29,405 nt of DNA, from assembly GCA_002478265.1 (NCBI GenBank), contig DLNC01000007.1:1-29405 (forward strand), read 5' to 3'. Every line of letters begins with the position of its first letter. Position 1 is the first letter of the stretch. A program made the position numbers and the translations under genes. Of the stretch, positions 16,054 to 23,000 are shown piece after piece. Source of the DNA: Syntrophaceae bacterium UBA7520. GTDB lineage: Bacteria > Desulfobacterota > Syntrophia > Syntrophales > Smithellaceae. Below the pieces are notes generated by a model, which was not told the origin of the DNA, searched no databases, and was given only the letters and a program-made list of their open reading frames with translations.

Positions 16054-16932
16054 TCACTCTATATTTTGCGCCTGTTCGCGCAGTTTGCTCATTTCGCTTT
16101 TCGCCTCAATCACCCGGCGGGCTATTTCCAGATCATTGCTTTTCGAACCGCTGGTGTTGATTTCTCTATTCATTTCCTGCAGTAGAAAATCTATCTTCTT
16201 TCCTTCTGCTTCGTCACTTTGCAAAAGATCTTCAAATTGTTTGATATGACTTTGTAGCCGCACGATTTCTTCAGTGATATCGGACCTCTCCGCCATAATT
16301 GCCACTTCTTGCGCTAGGCGACCCTCGTCCATCTGATATCCAGACGTCAGCTCTTTTATTCTTTCGGCCAGCCGTTTTTGGTATTCAAAAACCACCTGCG
16401 GCGCGCGCGCTTTAATTTCGTCGATAAGTCCCCTTATCGCGCCAAGCCTACCTTGCATATCCTCATACATGGCGATACCCTCTTCCCGCCTCATTTGTAC
16501 CATCACGCTCAAGGCTTCCCTGAGGCTGTCATTGACCACATTGACAAGGTCGTCACTGAGCTGAACTTCGGACGTGGTGGTAAAAATATCCCGAAAAGAA
16601 GCTAACGTCCTGAGCGACACTTCATCGGATAATTTAAATTCTTCTTTTATTCTGGAAAGAATTTCAAAATAACCTCGGGCAGCCTCCAGATTCAGGTGTG
16701 CTTTAGCAGTACTGTTATTTTCCTCTTCCATCCTGATACTGACTTCAATACGTCCGCGCTTGCATTTCTCCGTTATTTTCTTTTTTAACTCCGCTTCCAT
16801 TGGAAACAGCACAGTTGGTAAACGCAAAGAAATCTCCAGAAAGCGGTGATTTACCGATTTCATCTCCACGATAATTTTTTTCCCCTGCCAGGCGGCTTCG
16901 GATCTGCCATAACCGGTCATGCTTTTGATCAT
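16054..16932 (-). CDS. yicC: YicC family endoribonuclease-like protein
   Basis: The product is 292 aa. The YicC N-terminal domain begins MIKSMTGYGRSEA with VEMKSVNHRFLE. The C-terminal DUF1732 domain has GRLAQEVAIMAERSDITEEIVRLQSHI and KKIDFLLQEMNREINTSGSKS. E. coli YicC has been implicated in RNA turnover, so a ribonuclease role is likely but not shown here. GAGGG lies about 8 nt before the ATG. It sits between DUF4416 (16 nt upstream) and gmk in the housekeeping operon. Confidence 0.93.
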   Translation of the reverse strand: MIKSMTGYGRSEAAWQGKKIIVEMKSVNHRFLEISLRLPTVLFPMEAELKKKITEKCKRGRIEVSIRMEEENNSTAKAHLNLEAARGYFEILSRIKEEFKLSDEVSLRTLASFRDIFTTTSEVQLSDDLVNVVNDSLREALSVMVQMRREEGIAMYEDMQGRLGAIRGLIDEIKARAPQVVFEYQKRLAERIKELTSGYQMDEGRLAQEVAIMAERSDITEEIVRLQSHIKQFEDLLQSDEAEGKKIDFLLQEMNREINTSGSKSNDLEIARRVIEAKSEMSKLREQAQNIE

Positions 16933-16948
16933 GCGTTGCCCTCTGTAT

Positions 16949-17488
16949 TTATGATGAAGCTCTCTTTTGTTTTAATTGCAGCAAATATTTTTCTCTGATT
17001 ACGCCAAACATCGTTTTGAGCTTTTCCTCGGCGTAGTCGGGATATGTCCAGGGCAGCGCACAATATTTTCCGTCCTGAAAGATCAGCGTCAGATCAGCAT
17101 AAATGCCATCGCGCAAATAAGGCCGATGGGCGTAGCCCTTTCCTGTGGCCAGAATCAAATGCGCCGCGGCAAGATAGCCGGGATCAATATTCACCTGACG
17201 CTTATTACTGCTGCTGAATTTATCTTCAATTTTATTTGTCGCCAGCTTAATGTCCGGCAGTTTTTCCGCATCAATTAATCTTTCCATGGCCAGAAAACGC
17301 CGCAGAATGTTTTCCCCCATCTCTTGCTGATAATAGTCCGTATAATCAAAAGACGCAATGGAACTTACATAATCCGGAGGCCCGTATTTTTCCGTCAACA
17401 CGGCAATAGTATCATTTAAAAGATTTATTTCCCCTGCCAGAATGCTGAATATTAACTTAACCGGCAGAGCCGGTGTTGGTTTGCTCAT
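16949..17488 (-). CDS. DUF4416 family protein
   Basis: The product is 179 aa. Signatures of this uncharacterised family are FDYTDYYQQEMGENILRRF, IKLATNKIEDKF, VNIDPGYLAAAHLILATGKGYAHRPYLRDGIYADLTL and WTYPDY. No function is established; the many conserved Asp/His/Tyr residues suggest an enzyme. Its ATG overlaps the TGA of the heptose kinase gene (ATGA) and it precedes yicC by 16 nt, so it is translationally coupled and cotranscribed with both. Confidence 0.85.
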   Translation of the reverse strand: MSKPTPALPVKLIFSILAGEINLLNDTIAVLTEKYGPPDYVSSIASFDYTDYYQQEMGENILRRFLAMERLIDAEKLPDIKLATNKIEDKFSSSNKRQVNIDPGYLAAAHLILATGKGYAHRPYLRDGIYADLTLIFQDGKYCALPWTYPDYAEEKLKTMFGVIREKYLLQLKQKRASS

Positions 17489-18474
17489 AACACTTTGATT
17501 AATTCTTCGCGCGAGACGGTGGATGTGCCGATTTTTCCCACCACGATGCCCGCCGCCAGGTTAGCCAGGCATGTCGCTTCTTTCAGGCCGGCTTGCGCGG
17601 CAAGGGAAAGCGCCAGCACCCCGATAACCGTATCGCCCGCGCCGGTTACATCATATACTTCTTTAGCTTGCGTCGGAAAATAAGTATGCACGATTTTACG
17701 GCCATTTTCAAAAAGGCTCATGCCTTCTTCACCCCTGGTAATCAGCATCGCCTGAAAGTCATGCATCTTTAGTATTTTTTCACTCAGACGTTCCAAGTCT
17801 TCGCCGTTTGTTATTTCCATTCCCGCGGCGCGCTGCGCTTCATGGTGATTCGGCGTGATTACATGCGCCCCCTCGTAAATGGAAAAATCATTATGCTTAG
17901 GATCAACGCAGATTACAACTCCAGAACTTCCGACAATTTCACTTATCCCGGATACGAGAGACCTCGAAACCACGCCCTTATTGTAATCGGAAATAACAAC
18001 AGCCCCGATTTTTCTGCGCATCGCGTCGACGTATTGCAGTATCTTCCCCGTTTCCTTGGGAAGAATTGCCTTTTTGTTTTCCTTGTCAAAGCGCACCACC
18101 TGCTGTCCGTGCGCGACAATCCTTGTCTTAAGCGTGGTCGGCCTGTTTTTGTCCACGATGATGCCGTTTGTTTCTATTTTCTTCTGGCGCAGTTCCCTGA
18201 GAAGAATTTTCCCTATATCATCAGAACCAATAACGCCGGCAACATAAACTTTGCCACCCATGGCGTATATGCTGTTGAGCACGTTGGCGCAGCCGCCCAG
18301 CATGATGCTGTCCTTCTGGACGTCAACCACGGGAACAGGCGCCTCGGGAGAAATACGCGAAACTTTTCCCCAGATAAAATGGTCAACCATGACATCCCCG
18401 ACCACCAACACGCCCGTCCGGGTAAAGCCGGCGATAATATCCAATGCTCTTTTTTTCGGCAAAATCTTATGCAC
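17485..18474 (-). CDS. rfaE1: D-glycero-beta-D-manno-heptose-7-phosphate kinase
   Basis: The product is 329 aa, matching the kinase half of HldE. It has the PfkB fold with VLVVGDVMVDHFIWGKVSRISPEAPVPVV at the N terminus, GGCANVLNSIYAMGG for sugar binding, and VTGAGDTVIGVLAL with catalytic Asp281 in GAGD (278-281). It phosphorylates heptose-7-phosphate to the 1,7-bisphosphate for lipopolysaccharide inner core, implying an LPS-bearing outer membrane. No adenylyltransferase domain is attached, so that step must be encoded elsewhere. The start is GTG at 18474 with GGGAG 12 nt upstream, a rather wide spacing. It is the first gene of the minus-strand cluster running to rlmB. Confidence 0.93.
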   Translation of the reverse strand: MHKILPKKRALDIIAGFTRTGVLVVGDVMVDHFIWGKVSRISPEAPVPVVDVQKDSIMLGGCANVLNSIYAMGGKVYVAGVIGSDDIGKILLRELRQKKIETNGIIVDKNRPTTLKTRIVAHGQQVVRFDKENKKAILPKETGKILQYVDAMRRKIGAVVISDYNKGVVSRSLVSGISEIVGSSGVVICVDPKHNDFSIYEGAHVITPNHHEAQRAAGMEITNGEDLERLSEKILKMHDFQAMLITRGEEGMSLFENGRKIVHTYFPTQAKEVYDVTGAGDTVIGVLALSLAAQAGLKEATCLANLAAGIVVGKIGTSTVSREELIKVL

Positions 18475-18870
18475 GCTTTAAAATGCTCCCGCAACAATTA
18501 CCCTTAAAATTAAAAAAGCGCCCGACGCGCCTCTGTCTTAAAAGCGGCGACATCCTATTACTAAGGCTTTAATTTGTCAAACAATTTTCCCATTAATTAA
18601 GGACTGTTTTTTATTGACAACATGCTCGTTTCTTTTTATTTTTATAGCTAAACAAACAATATATTGCAGCCAAAGCTGCGTAAAGCATCATTAAAAATTG
18701 TTTTTCCAAACGCTCTTTTTCACTTCTTGAGGCATAAAAAAATGGCCAAATTTAGATACGCCCAGAGCCAGAAAAGATTGCCAAGACCTTAAAAACATGG
18801 CCTTTAAAAATTCGTGCAAAATATTTAACAACTGAAATTTTACAGAAATAATGACAGATAAGGATTAATA
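18475..18870. other. 396-nt AT-rich divergent intergenic region without a gene
   Basis: No convincing open frame is present. It holds a plus-strand promoter candidate (18614-18642), a small hairpin GCAGC-CAAA-GCTGC (18666-18679), and, read on the minus strand, a short GCGC-GTCGG-GCGC hairpin followed by TTTTTT (about 18513-18532) between the likely promoter area and the heptose kinase start. That last element could be a leader attenuator but its stem is only 4 bp. Confidence 0.4.
18614..18642 (+). promoter_or_regulatory. Possible sigma-70 promoter for the glyoxalase-II-like gene
   Basis: TTGACA (18614-18619) and TATTTT (18637-18642) have 17-nt spacing. Transcription would begin about 220 nt before the ATG at 18871, leaving a long leader that contains the GCAGC/GCTGC hairpin. 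The -35 is perfect and the -10 is a 4/6 match. Confidence 0.35.
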
Positions 18871-19569
18871 ATGCTCAATATCGAACAATTTCGCAGTGGC
18901 GACAATCTTGCTTATCTGATTTTTAAGGAAAAGGAAGCGATGGCGATCGACGGCGTCGCCTGGCAGGAAATTCTTTCTTTTTTAGAAAAAAATAACCTTT
19001 CACTTAAGCTGATTGCCAATACGCACCAGCACTATGATCATACCGGCGGCAACGCGCACCTAGCAAAAGCTAAATCGGCAAAGATTTTAACTTTTGGCGA
19101 CTTAGGCGATAATAAAAAAATCGCTCTGGCAGGCAAGGCAATAACAGTTTACCGCACTCCGGGACATACGGATGATTCTGTCTGTTTTTACACAGGCCAT
19201 GCGCTGGTCTCCGGCGACACATTATTCAACGGCACCATCGGCAACTGCTTTTCCGGTGATTTGAAAAGTTTTTATCATTCTATCAAACGCCTGATGCATT
19301 TACCGGATGAAACGATAATCTTTGCGGGTCACGATTACGTGCGGGATTCATTGGCTTTTGCCCGCCATCTGGATCCGGAAAATGCCGAAATCGGTAAATT
19401 CTGGGATTTATACAACCCCGATTGCGTATATTCAACTATCGCGGATGAAAAAAAAATAAATCCTTATTTTCGCTTTAATGAAAAGCCCATCATAGAACTT
19501 TTGCAAAAGATGAACTTGCCGCACGCCACCGAATGGGAACGCTGGCAGTCGCTCATGTCGATAGAATAA
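18871..19569 (+). CDS. Metallo-beta-lactamase-fold hydrolase, glyoxalase-II-like
   Basis: The product is 232 aa. The metal-binding motif THQHYDHTGG supplies H52, H54, D56 and H57; further ligands are H99 (TPGHTDDS), D116 (SGDTLF) and H154 (FAGHDY). The C-terminal ARHLDPEN and STIADEKKINPYFRFNE resemble the glyoxalase II tail (TIxxEkxxNPFLR), so hydroxyacylglutathione hydrolase or a related thioester hydrolase is the best guess. Substrate is uncertain because many anaerobes lack glutathione. AAGGA is 7 nt before the ATG. It is the first plus-strand gene after the divergent gap. Confidence 0.8.
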   Translation: MLNIEQFRSGDNLAYLIFKEKEAMAIDGVAWQEILSFLEKNNLSLKLIANTHQHYDHTGGNAHLAKAKSAKILTFGDLGDNKKIALAGKAITVYRTPGHTDDSVCFYTGHALVSGDTLFNGTIGNCFSGDLKSFYHSIKRLMHLPDETIIFAGHDYVRDSLAFARHLDPENAEIGKFWDLYNPDCVYSTIADEKKINPYFRFNEKPIIELLQKMNLPHATEWERWQSLMSIE

Positions 19570-19628
19570 AATGCCGGATTTTCATCATTTTTCTCAACAT
19601 TCAGCAAACCCTCGCAGTTTTTATACTC

Positions 19629-19658
19629 TTGACACGCTCAAGAAATCACCATTATACT
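19629..19658 (+). promoter_or_regulatory. Sigma-70 promoter, probably giving a leaderless message
   Basis: TTGACA (19629-19634) and TATACT (19653-19658) are near-consensus with 18-nt spacing. Seven bases after the -10 is the A of the downstream ATG (19666). With no Shine-Dalgarno sequence in between, the message most likely begins at or within one or two bases of its start codon. Confidence 0.65.
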
Positions 19659-19665
19659 AAATAAA

Positions 19666-20763
19666 ATGAAAGCTAACGCGCTTTTAAAACCGCTCAAACT
19701 GGGGCGATACGAACTGCCTAACCGCACCTTCATGGCCCCGCTGACGCGTTGCCGCGCGGATAATCCGAAAAACGCGGCAAACAGTCTCATGGCCGAGTAC
19801 TACGGCCAGCGCGCTTCCGCCGGCCTGATTATCTCGGAAGGATCGACTGTTTCCCCGCAGGCGGTGGGTACAACTAATATTCCGGGAATTTATACGCAGG
19901 CGCAAATCGACGGTTGGAAGCTGGTAACCGAAGCGGTGCATAAAAAAAACGGCCGTATTTTTTGCCAACTGTGGCATGTAGGCCGCATGTCGCACCCGGA
20001 TTTTCAGGGCGGCAAACAACCGGTCGCTCCCTCGCCGATAAATCCGCATGATTTTGCCTTCACCGCGGATGGCTTCAAAGAAACAGTAACCCCGCGCGCC
20101 TTAAGCACTGCCGAAATCCATGACATTACGCTGGATTTTAGCAAAGCCGCGGAAAACGCCATCAGGGCGGGTTTTGACGGTGTCGAAATTCACGCCGCCA
20201 ACGGCTATCTGTTTCACCAGTTTTTCTGTAACTGTTCCAATACTCGCACGGATGAATACGGCGGTTCTCATGAAAACAAGTCGCGTTTCCTCTTTGAAAC
20301 GCTCGCCGCGATAGGTTCCACTATCGGTTTCGACCGTGTGGGCGTACGGCTCAATCCCTGCTTCCACAGTTTTTTCGGCATCACCATCGACAAGGACACC
20401 ATTCCCACATTTGAATATATAGTTAAGCGCCTGAACGGCTATTCCAATCTGGCCTACCTGCATCTGACGGAACCTTATGTTCCTGTGGATAATATCCCTT
20501 ACGCGGTTAAGGAAGTCGCCAAGCATTTCAGCGTGATATACAACGGAACATTAATAATCAATTCCGGATTCCGCAGCGAAACCGGCCACCGGGTAATAGT
20601 CGAAGGCTATGCGGATGCCGTGGCTTTCGGCAAACCATATATTTCCAATCCTGATCTGGTCGAGCGCATCGCCAAAAACGCCGAATGGCAGATGTGGGAC
20701 GAAAGCACTTTCTACACAAGCGGCCCGCGCGGCTATACAGACTACGGCAGGATTGCTGATTAA
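19666..20763 (+). CDS. nemA: Old Yellow Enzyme family alkene reductase
   Basis: The product is 365 aa, a typical length. It has the FMN-binding barrel with PLKLGRYELPNRTFMAPLTRCRA, the QLWHVGR strand, and substrate-binding His176/Asn179 with Tyr181 in HAANGYLFHQF. The C-terminal region has IINSGF and ADAVAFGKPYISNPDL. Family members reduce activated C=C bonds or nitro compounds with NAD(P)H. It follows the glyoxalase-like gene by 96 nt but has its own strong promoter ending at the start codon. The peroxiredoxin gene 35 nt downstream suggests a joint electrophile/oxidant stress unit. Confidence 0.93.
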   Translation: MKANALLKPLKLGRYELPNRTFMAPLTRCRADNPKNAANSLMAEYYGQRASAGLIISEGSTVSPQAVGTTNIPGIYTQAQIDGWKLVTEAVHKKNGRIFCQLWHVGRMSHPDFQGGKQPVAPSPINPHDFAFTADGFKETVTPRALSTAEIHDITLDFSKAAENAIRAGFDGVEIHAANGYLFHQFFCNCSNTRTDEYGGSHENKSRFLFETLAAIGSTIGFDRVGVRLNPCFHSFFGITIDKDTIPTFEYIVKRLNGYSNLAYLHLTEPYVPVDNIPYAVKEVAKHFSVIYNGTLIINSGFRSETGHRVIVEGYADAVAFGKPYISNPDLVERIAKNAEWQMWDESTFYTSGPRGYTDYGRIAD

Positions 20764-20798
20764 AAAATAAGCATCAAAAATAAAAAAGGAGATTTTTT

Positions 20799-21254
20799 AT
20801 GGCTAGAATAAGCGCGGGAGATAAATTTTCTGATTTTTCTTTGAAAAATCAGAAAGACATTGAAATCAATACCGTGAAATTTGCGGGCAAAAAACTACTG
20901 CTTTCTTTCCATCCTCTGGCCTGGACGGATATCTGTACGAAACAGATGCAATCGCTGGAGGTAAATTTCGAAACTTTTCAGAAGCTTAACACAGTGGCGC
21001 TGGGCGTCTCCGTGGATGCCGTGCCCTGTAAAAAAGCGTGGGCGGAAAGCATCGGCGTGGTCAAAACAGATTTGCTGGCGGATTTCTGGCCGCATGGAGA
21101 AATAGCCTCCCGTCTGGGTATCTTTATCGAACGGTTCGGCTTTTCTGAACGAGCCAATATTATCATCGATGAAAACAGAACCGCTGTCTTCGTCAAAATT
21201 TATCCGCTGAAAGAGCTGCCGGATATTAACGAGATTATTGATTTTCTAAAATAA
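20799..21254 (+). CDS. Peroxiredoxin (AhpC/TSA family)
   Basis: The product is 151 aa with a thioredoxin-like fold. The active-site PxxxTxxC is present as P39-LAW-T43-DI-C46, making Cys46 the peroxidatic cysteine. A second cysteine, Cys77 in VDAVPCKKAW, might serve as resolving residue, though its position is not the classical one. It would reduce peroxides using thiols. AAGGAG is about 8 nt before the ATG and it lies 35 nt after the Old Yellow Enzyme, so probably cotranscribed. Its 3' flank (21255-21395) has two GCCGGTGC direct repeats and a TATAAT (21351-21356) that may serve plsC. Confidence 0.88.
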   Translation: MARISAGDKFSDFSLKNQKDIEINTVKFAGKKLLLSFHPLAWTDICTKQMQSLEVNFETFQKLNTVALGVSVDAVPCKKAWAESIGVVKTDLLADFWPHGEIASRLGIFIERFGFSERANIIIDENRTAVFVKIYPLKELPDINEIIDFLK

Positions 21255-21395
21255 TAAAAAATGTTTGGCCTTTGCTTATTGCCGGTGCTTTTTGTGCCGG
21301 TGCGCGTCTCCGTTAATACCTGTCAGCAGATACAGTATTGACTTACAAGATATAATCAATTACATACTCAGCATTCAAAAAAGGAAGGTTTTTTT

Positions 21396-22148
21396 ATGAT
21401 TCGTTCTGCGCTGTTAGTCACGCTGGGGGTCGCCATTACGGCATTTATGTCTTTCTGGGCGGTAGTTTTTTCCATTTTTCCCAACACCGACAACAGAGTT
21501 CATAAAATAGCGCAGCTCTGGGCCAGGCTTCTGCTGCTGATCTGTGATACTAAAGTTGAAGTTATTGACAAAGAAAACTTCCCCCATAAGAAACCCCATG
21601 TTCTAATGGCCAATCATCAAAGCGACTTTGACATATTGATTGCTTTGGCTTACCTGCCCGGACAATTCCGCTGGCTGTCCAAGAAAGAACTTTTCAACAT
21701 TCCCATTTTTGGTGCGGCAATGAAAAGCGCGGGCTACATTTCCATCGACCAACAAAATCGTGAAAATGCCATGCAAAGCCTGGACGAAGCGGTACTGCGC
21801 ATCCGCAACGGCAAGTCGGTCATGACTTTTCCTGAAGGCACCAGAAGCCGCGACGGAGAAATCAAATCCTTCAAAAAGGGATCTTTTTACCTCGCCATCA
21901 AATCCGGCGCGCCGATTATTCCGATAACAATTATCGGCAGCGGCAAAATTATGCCTAAAAGGTCTCTACGCGTGCGCCCGGGAAAAATAAAAATGGTCAT
22001 CGACAAACCTGTTGAAACAAAAGAGTACTCCCTTGAAAACAGGCAGGAACTCATCGAAAGAGTCAGAAATATTATTATCAAAAATTATGATGAGTGGCGC
22101 GAGCCCGGCACCGCCGGCATCAAAGATATTACAAAGGAATATTCTTGA
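21396..22148 (+). CDS. plsC: 1-acyl-sn-glycerol-3-phosphate acyltransferase
   Basis: The product is 250 aa. An N-terminal membrane segment (about 5-28) precedes the acyltransferase domain with the HX4D motif (NHQSDFD, His74/Asp79), FRWLSKKELFNIPIFG, and the glycerol-phosphate-binding FPEGTRSRDGE followed by KKGSFYLAIKSGAPIIPI. It makes phosphatidic acid at the inner membrane. AAGGAAGG is about 8 nt before the ATG. Its last codons contain AAAGGA, the ribosome site for uppP, and the two genes overlap by 4 nt. Confidence 0.93.
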   Translation: MIRSALLVTLGVAITAFMSFWAVVFSIFPNTDNRVHKIAQLWARLLLLICDTKVEVIDKENFPHKKPHVLMANHQSDFDILIALAYLPGQFRWLSKKELFNIPIFGAAMKSAGYISIDQQNRENAMQSLDEAVLRIRNGKSVMTFPEGTRSRDGEIKSFKKGSFYLAIKSGAPIIPITIIGSGKIMPKRSLRVRPGKIKMVIDKPVETKEYSLENRQELIERVRNIIIKNYDEWREPGTAGIKDITKEYS

Positions 22149-22954
22149 ACACTTCAACCGCCGCGCTGCTCGGTATTGTTCAGGGACTGACCGAACTATT
22201 TCCGGTAAGCAGCTCCGCACATCTTGTCATTCTGCAAACTTTTTTCCCCGATTTTCAGCAACCGGGCGTGGCTTTTGACGTGGTGGTGCACATGGGCACG
22301 CTCTTTGCCGTGGCAGTTTATTTCCGCCGGGAAATCTGGGATATCGCAAAATCAATCCTGCCGCAAAATATTAAAGATAACAATTTTTCCCTGCCCCGGA
22401 AGATTTTATTTCTGATTATCATCGGCACGATACCCGCGGCTTTTTTCGGGCTTCTTTTCCAGAAAAAAATCCACGCGACGTTTGAATCCGCCGTCGTCGC
22501 GGCGCTTTTTTTGATTGTCACGGGCTTTCTGCTTTTCTTTTCCGACAGAGTAAAAAACAGCGCGCGCGCGGAAAAAGACCTCAAAGTTACCGATGGCATT
22601 TTAATTGGTCTTGCCCAAAGCGTCGCCCTGCTGCCGGGCATCTCGCGCTCCGGCGCCACCATCTCGATGGGTATTTTCCGCGGCGTCAACAGAACGGCGG
22701 CGGCGCGCTTTTCCTTTCTGCTGTCTTTACCGGCAATATGCGGCGCGATTCTTCTGGAGTCGCCCTATATCATGCAAATCACTGCCACGGAAATATCGGC
22801 TTATCTTACCGGCTTTGTCTGCGCCGCACTGGCGGGCCTAGCTTCACTAAAACTTTTTTTTCTCATTATCCGCGAGGCGCGTCTGAAATATTTTGCCTAT
22901 TACTGCTGGGCTTTTGCCCTGGTAACGCTACTTGTCAAATCTTCTTTTTTCTGA
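22145..22954 (+). CDS. uppP: Undecaprenyl-diphosphatase
   Basis: The product is 269 aa from a TTG start, the usual length for BacA/UppP. I chose TTG 22145 (overlap TTGA with the plsC stop) because AAAGGA lies about 8 nt upstream and the mature-like start NTSTAALLGIVQGLTELFPVSSSAHL fits the family; longer versions add 17 arginine-rich residues read from plsC. Active-site motifs are Glu17/His26 in TELFPVSSSAH and LLPGISRSGATISMG. About eight hydrophobic membrane spans are visible. It recycles undecaprenyl pyrophosphate for peptidoglycan and LPS synthesis, in keeping with plsC and the prenyl synthase nearby. Confidence 0.94.
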   Translation: MNTSTAALLGIVQGLTELFPVSSSAHLVILQTFFPDFQQPGVAFDVVVHMGTLFAVAVYFRREIWDIAKSILPQNIKDNNFSLPRKILFLIIIGTIPAAFFGLLFQKKIHATFESAVVAALFLIVTGFLLFFSDRVKNSARAEKDLKVTDGILIGLAQSVALLPGISRSGATISMGIFRGVNRTAAARFSFLLSLPAICGAILLESPYIMQITATEISAYLTGFVCAALAGLASLKLFFLIIREARLKYFAYYCWAFALVTLLVKSSFF

Positions 22955-23000
22955 AATAATTACGGCCGCTGAAATTAATCTTGCCCGGCGCTGATAAAAA

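Noticed and set aside
21281..21303. GCCGGTGC direct repeats after the peroxiredoxin gene as a terminator or mobile-element scar
   Set aside because: They are direct rather than inverted, only 8 nt long and have no flanking element; chance is adequate.
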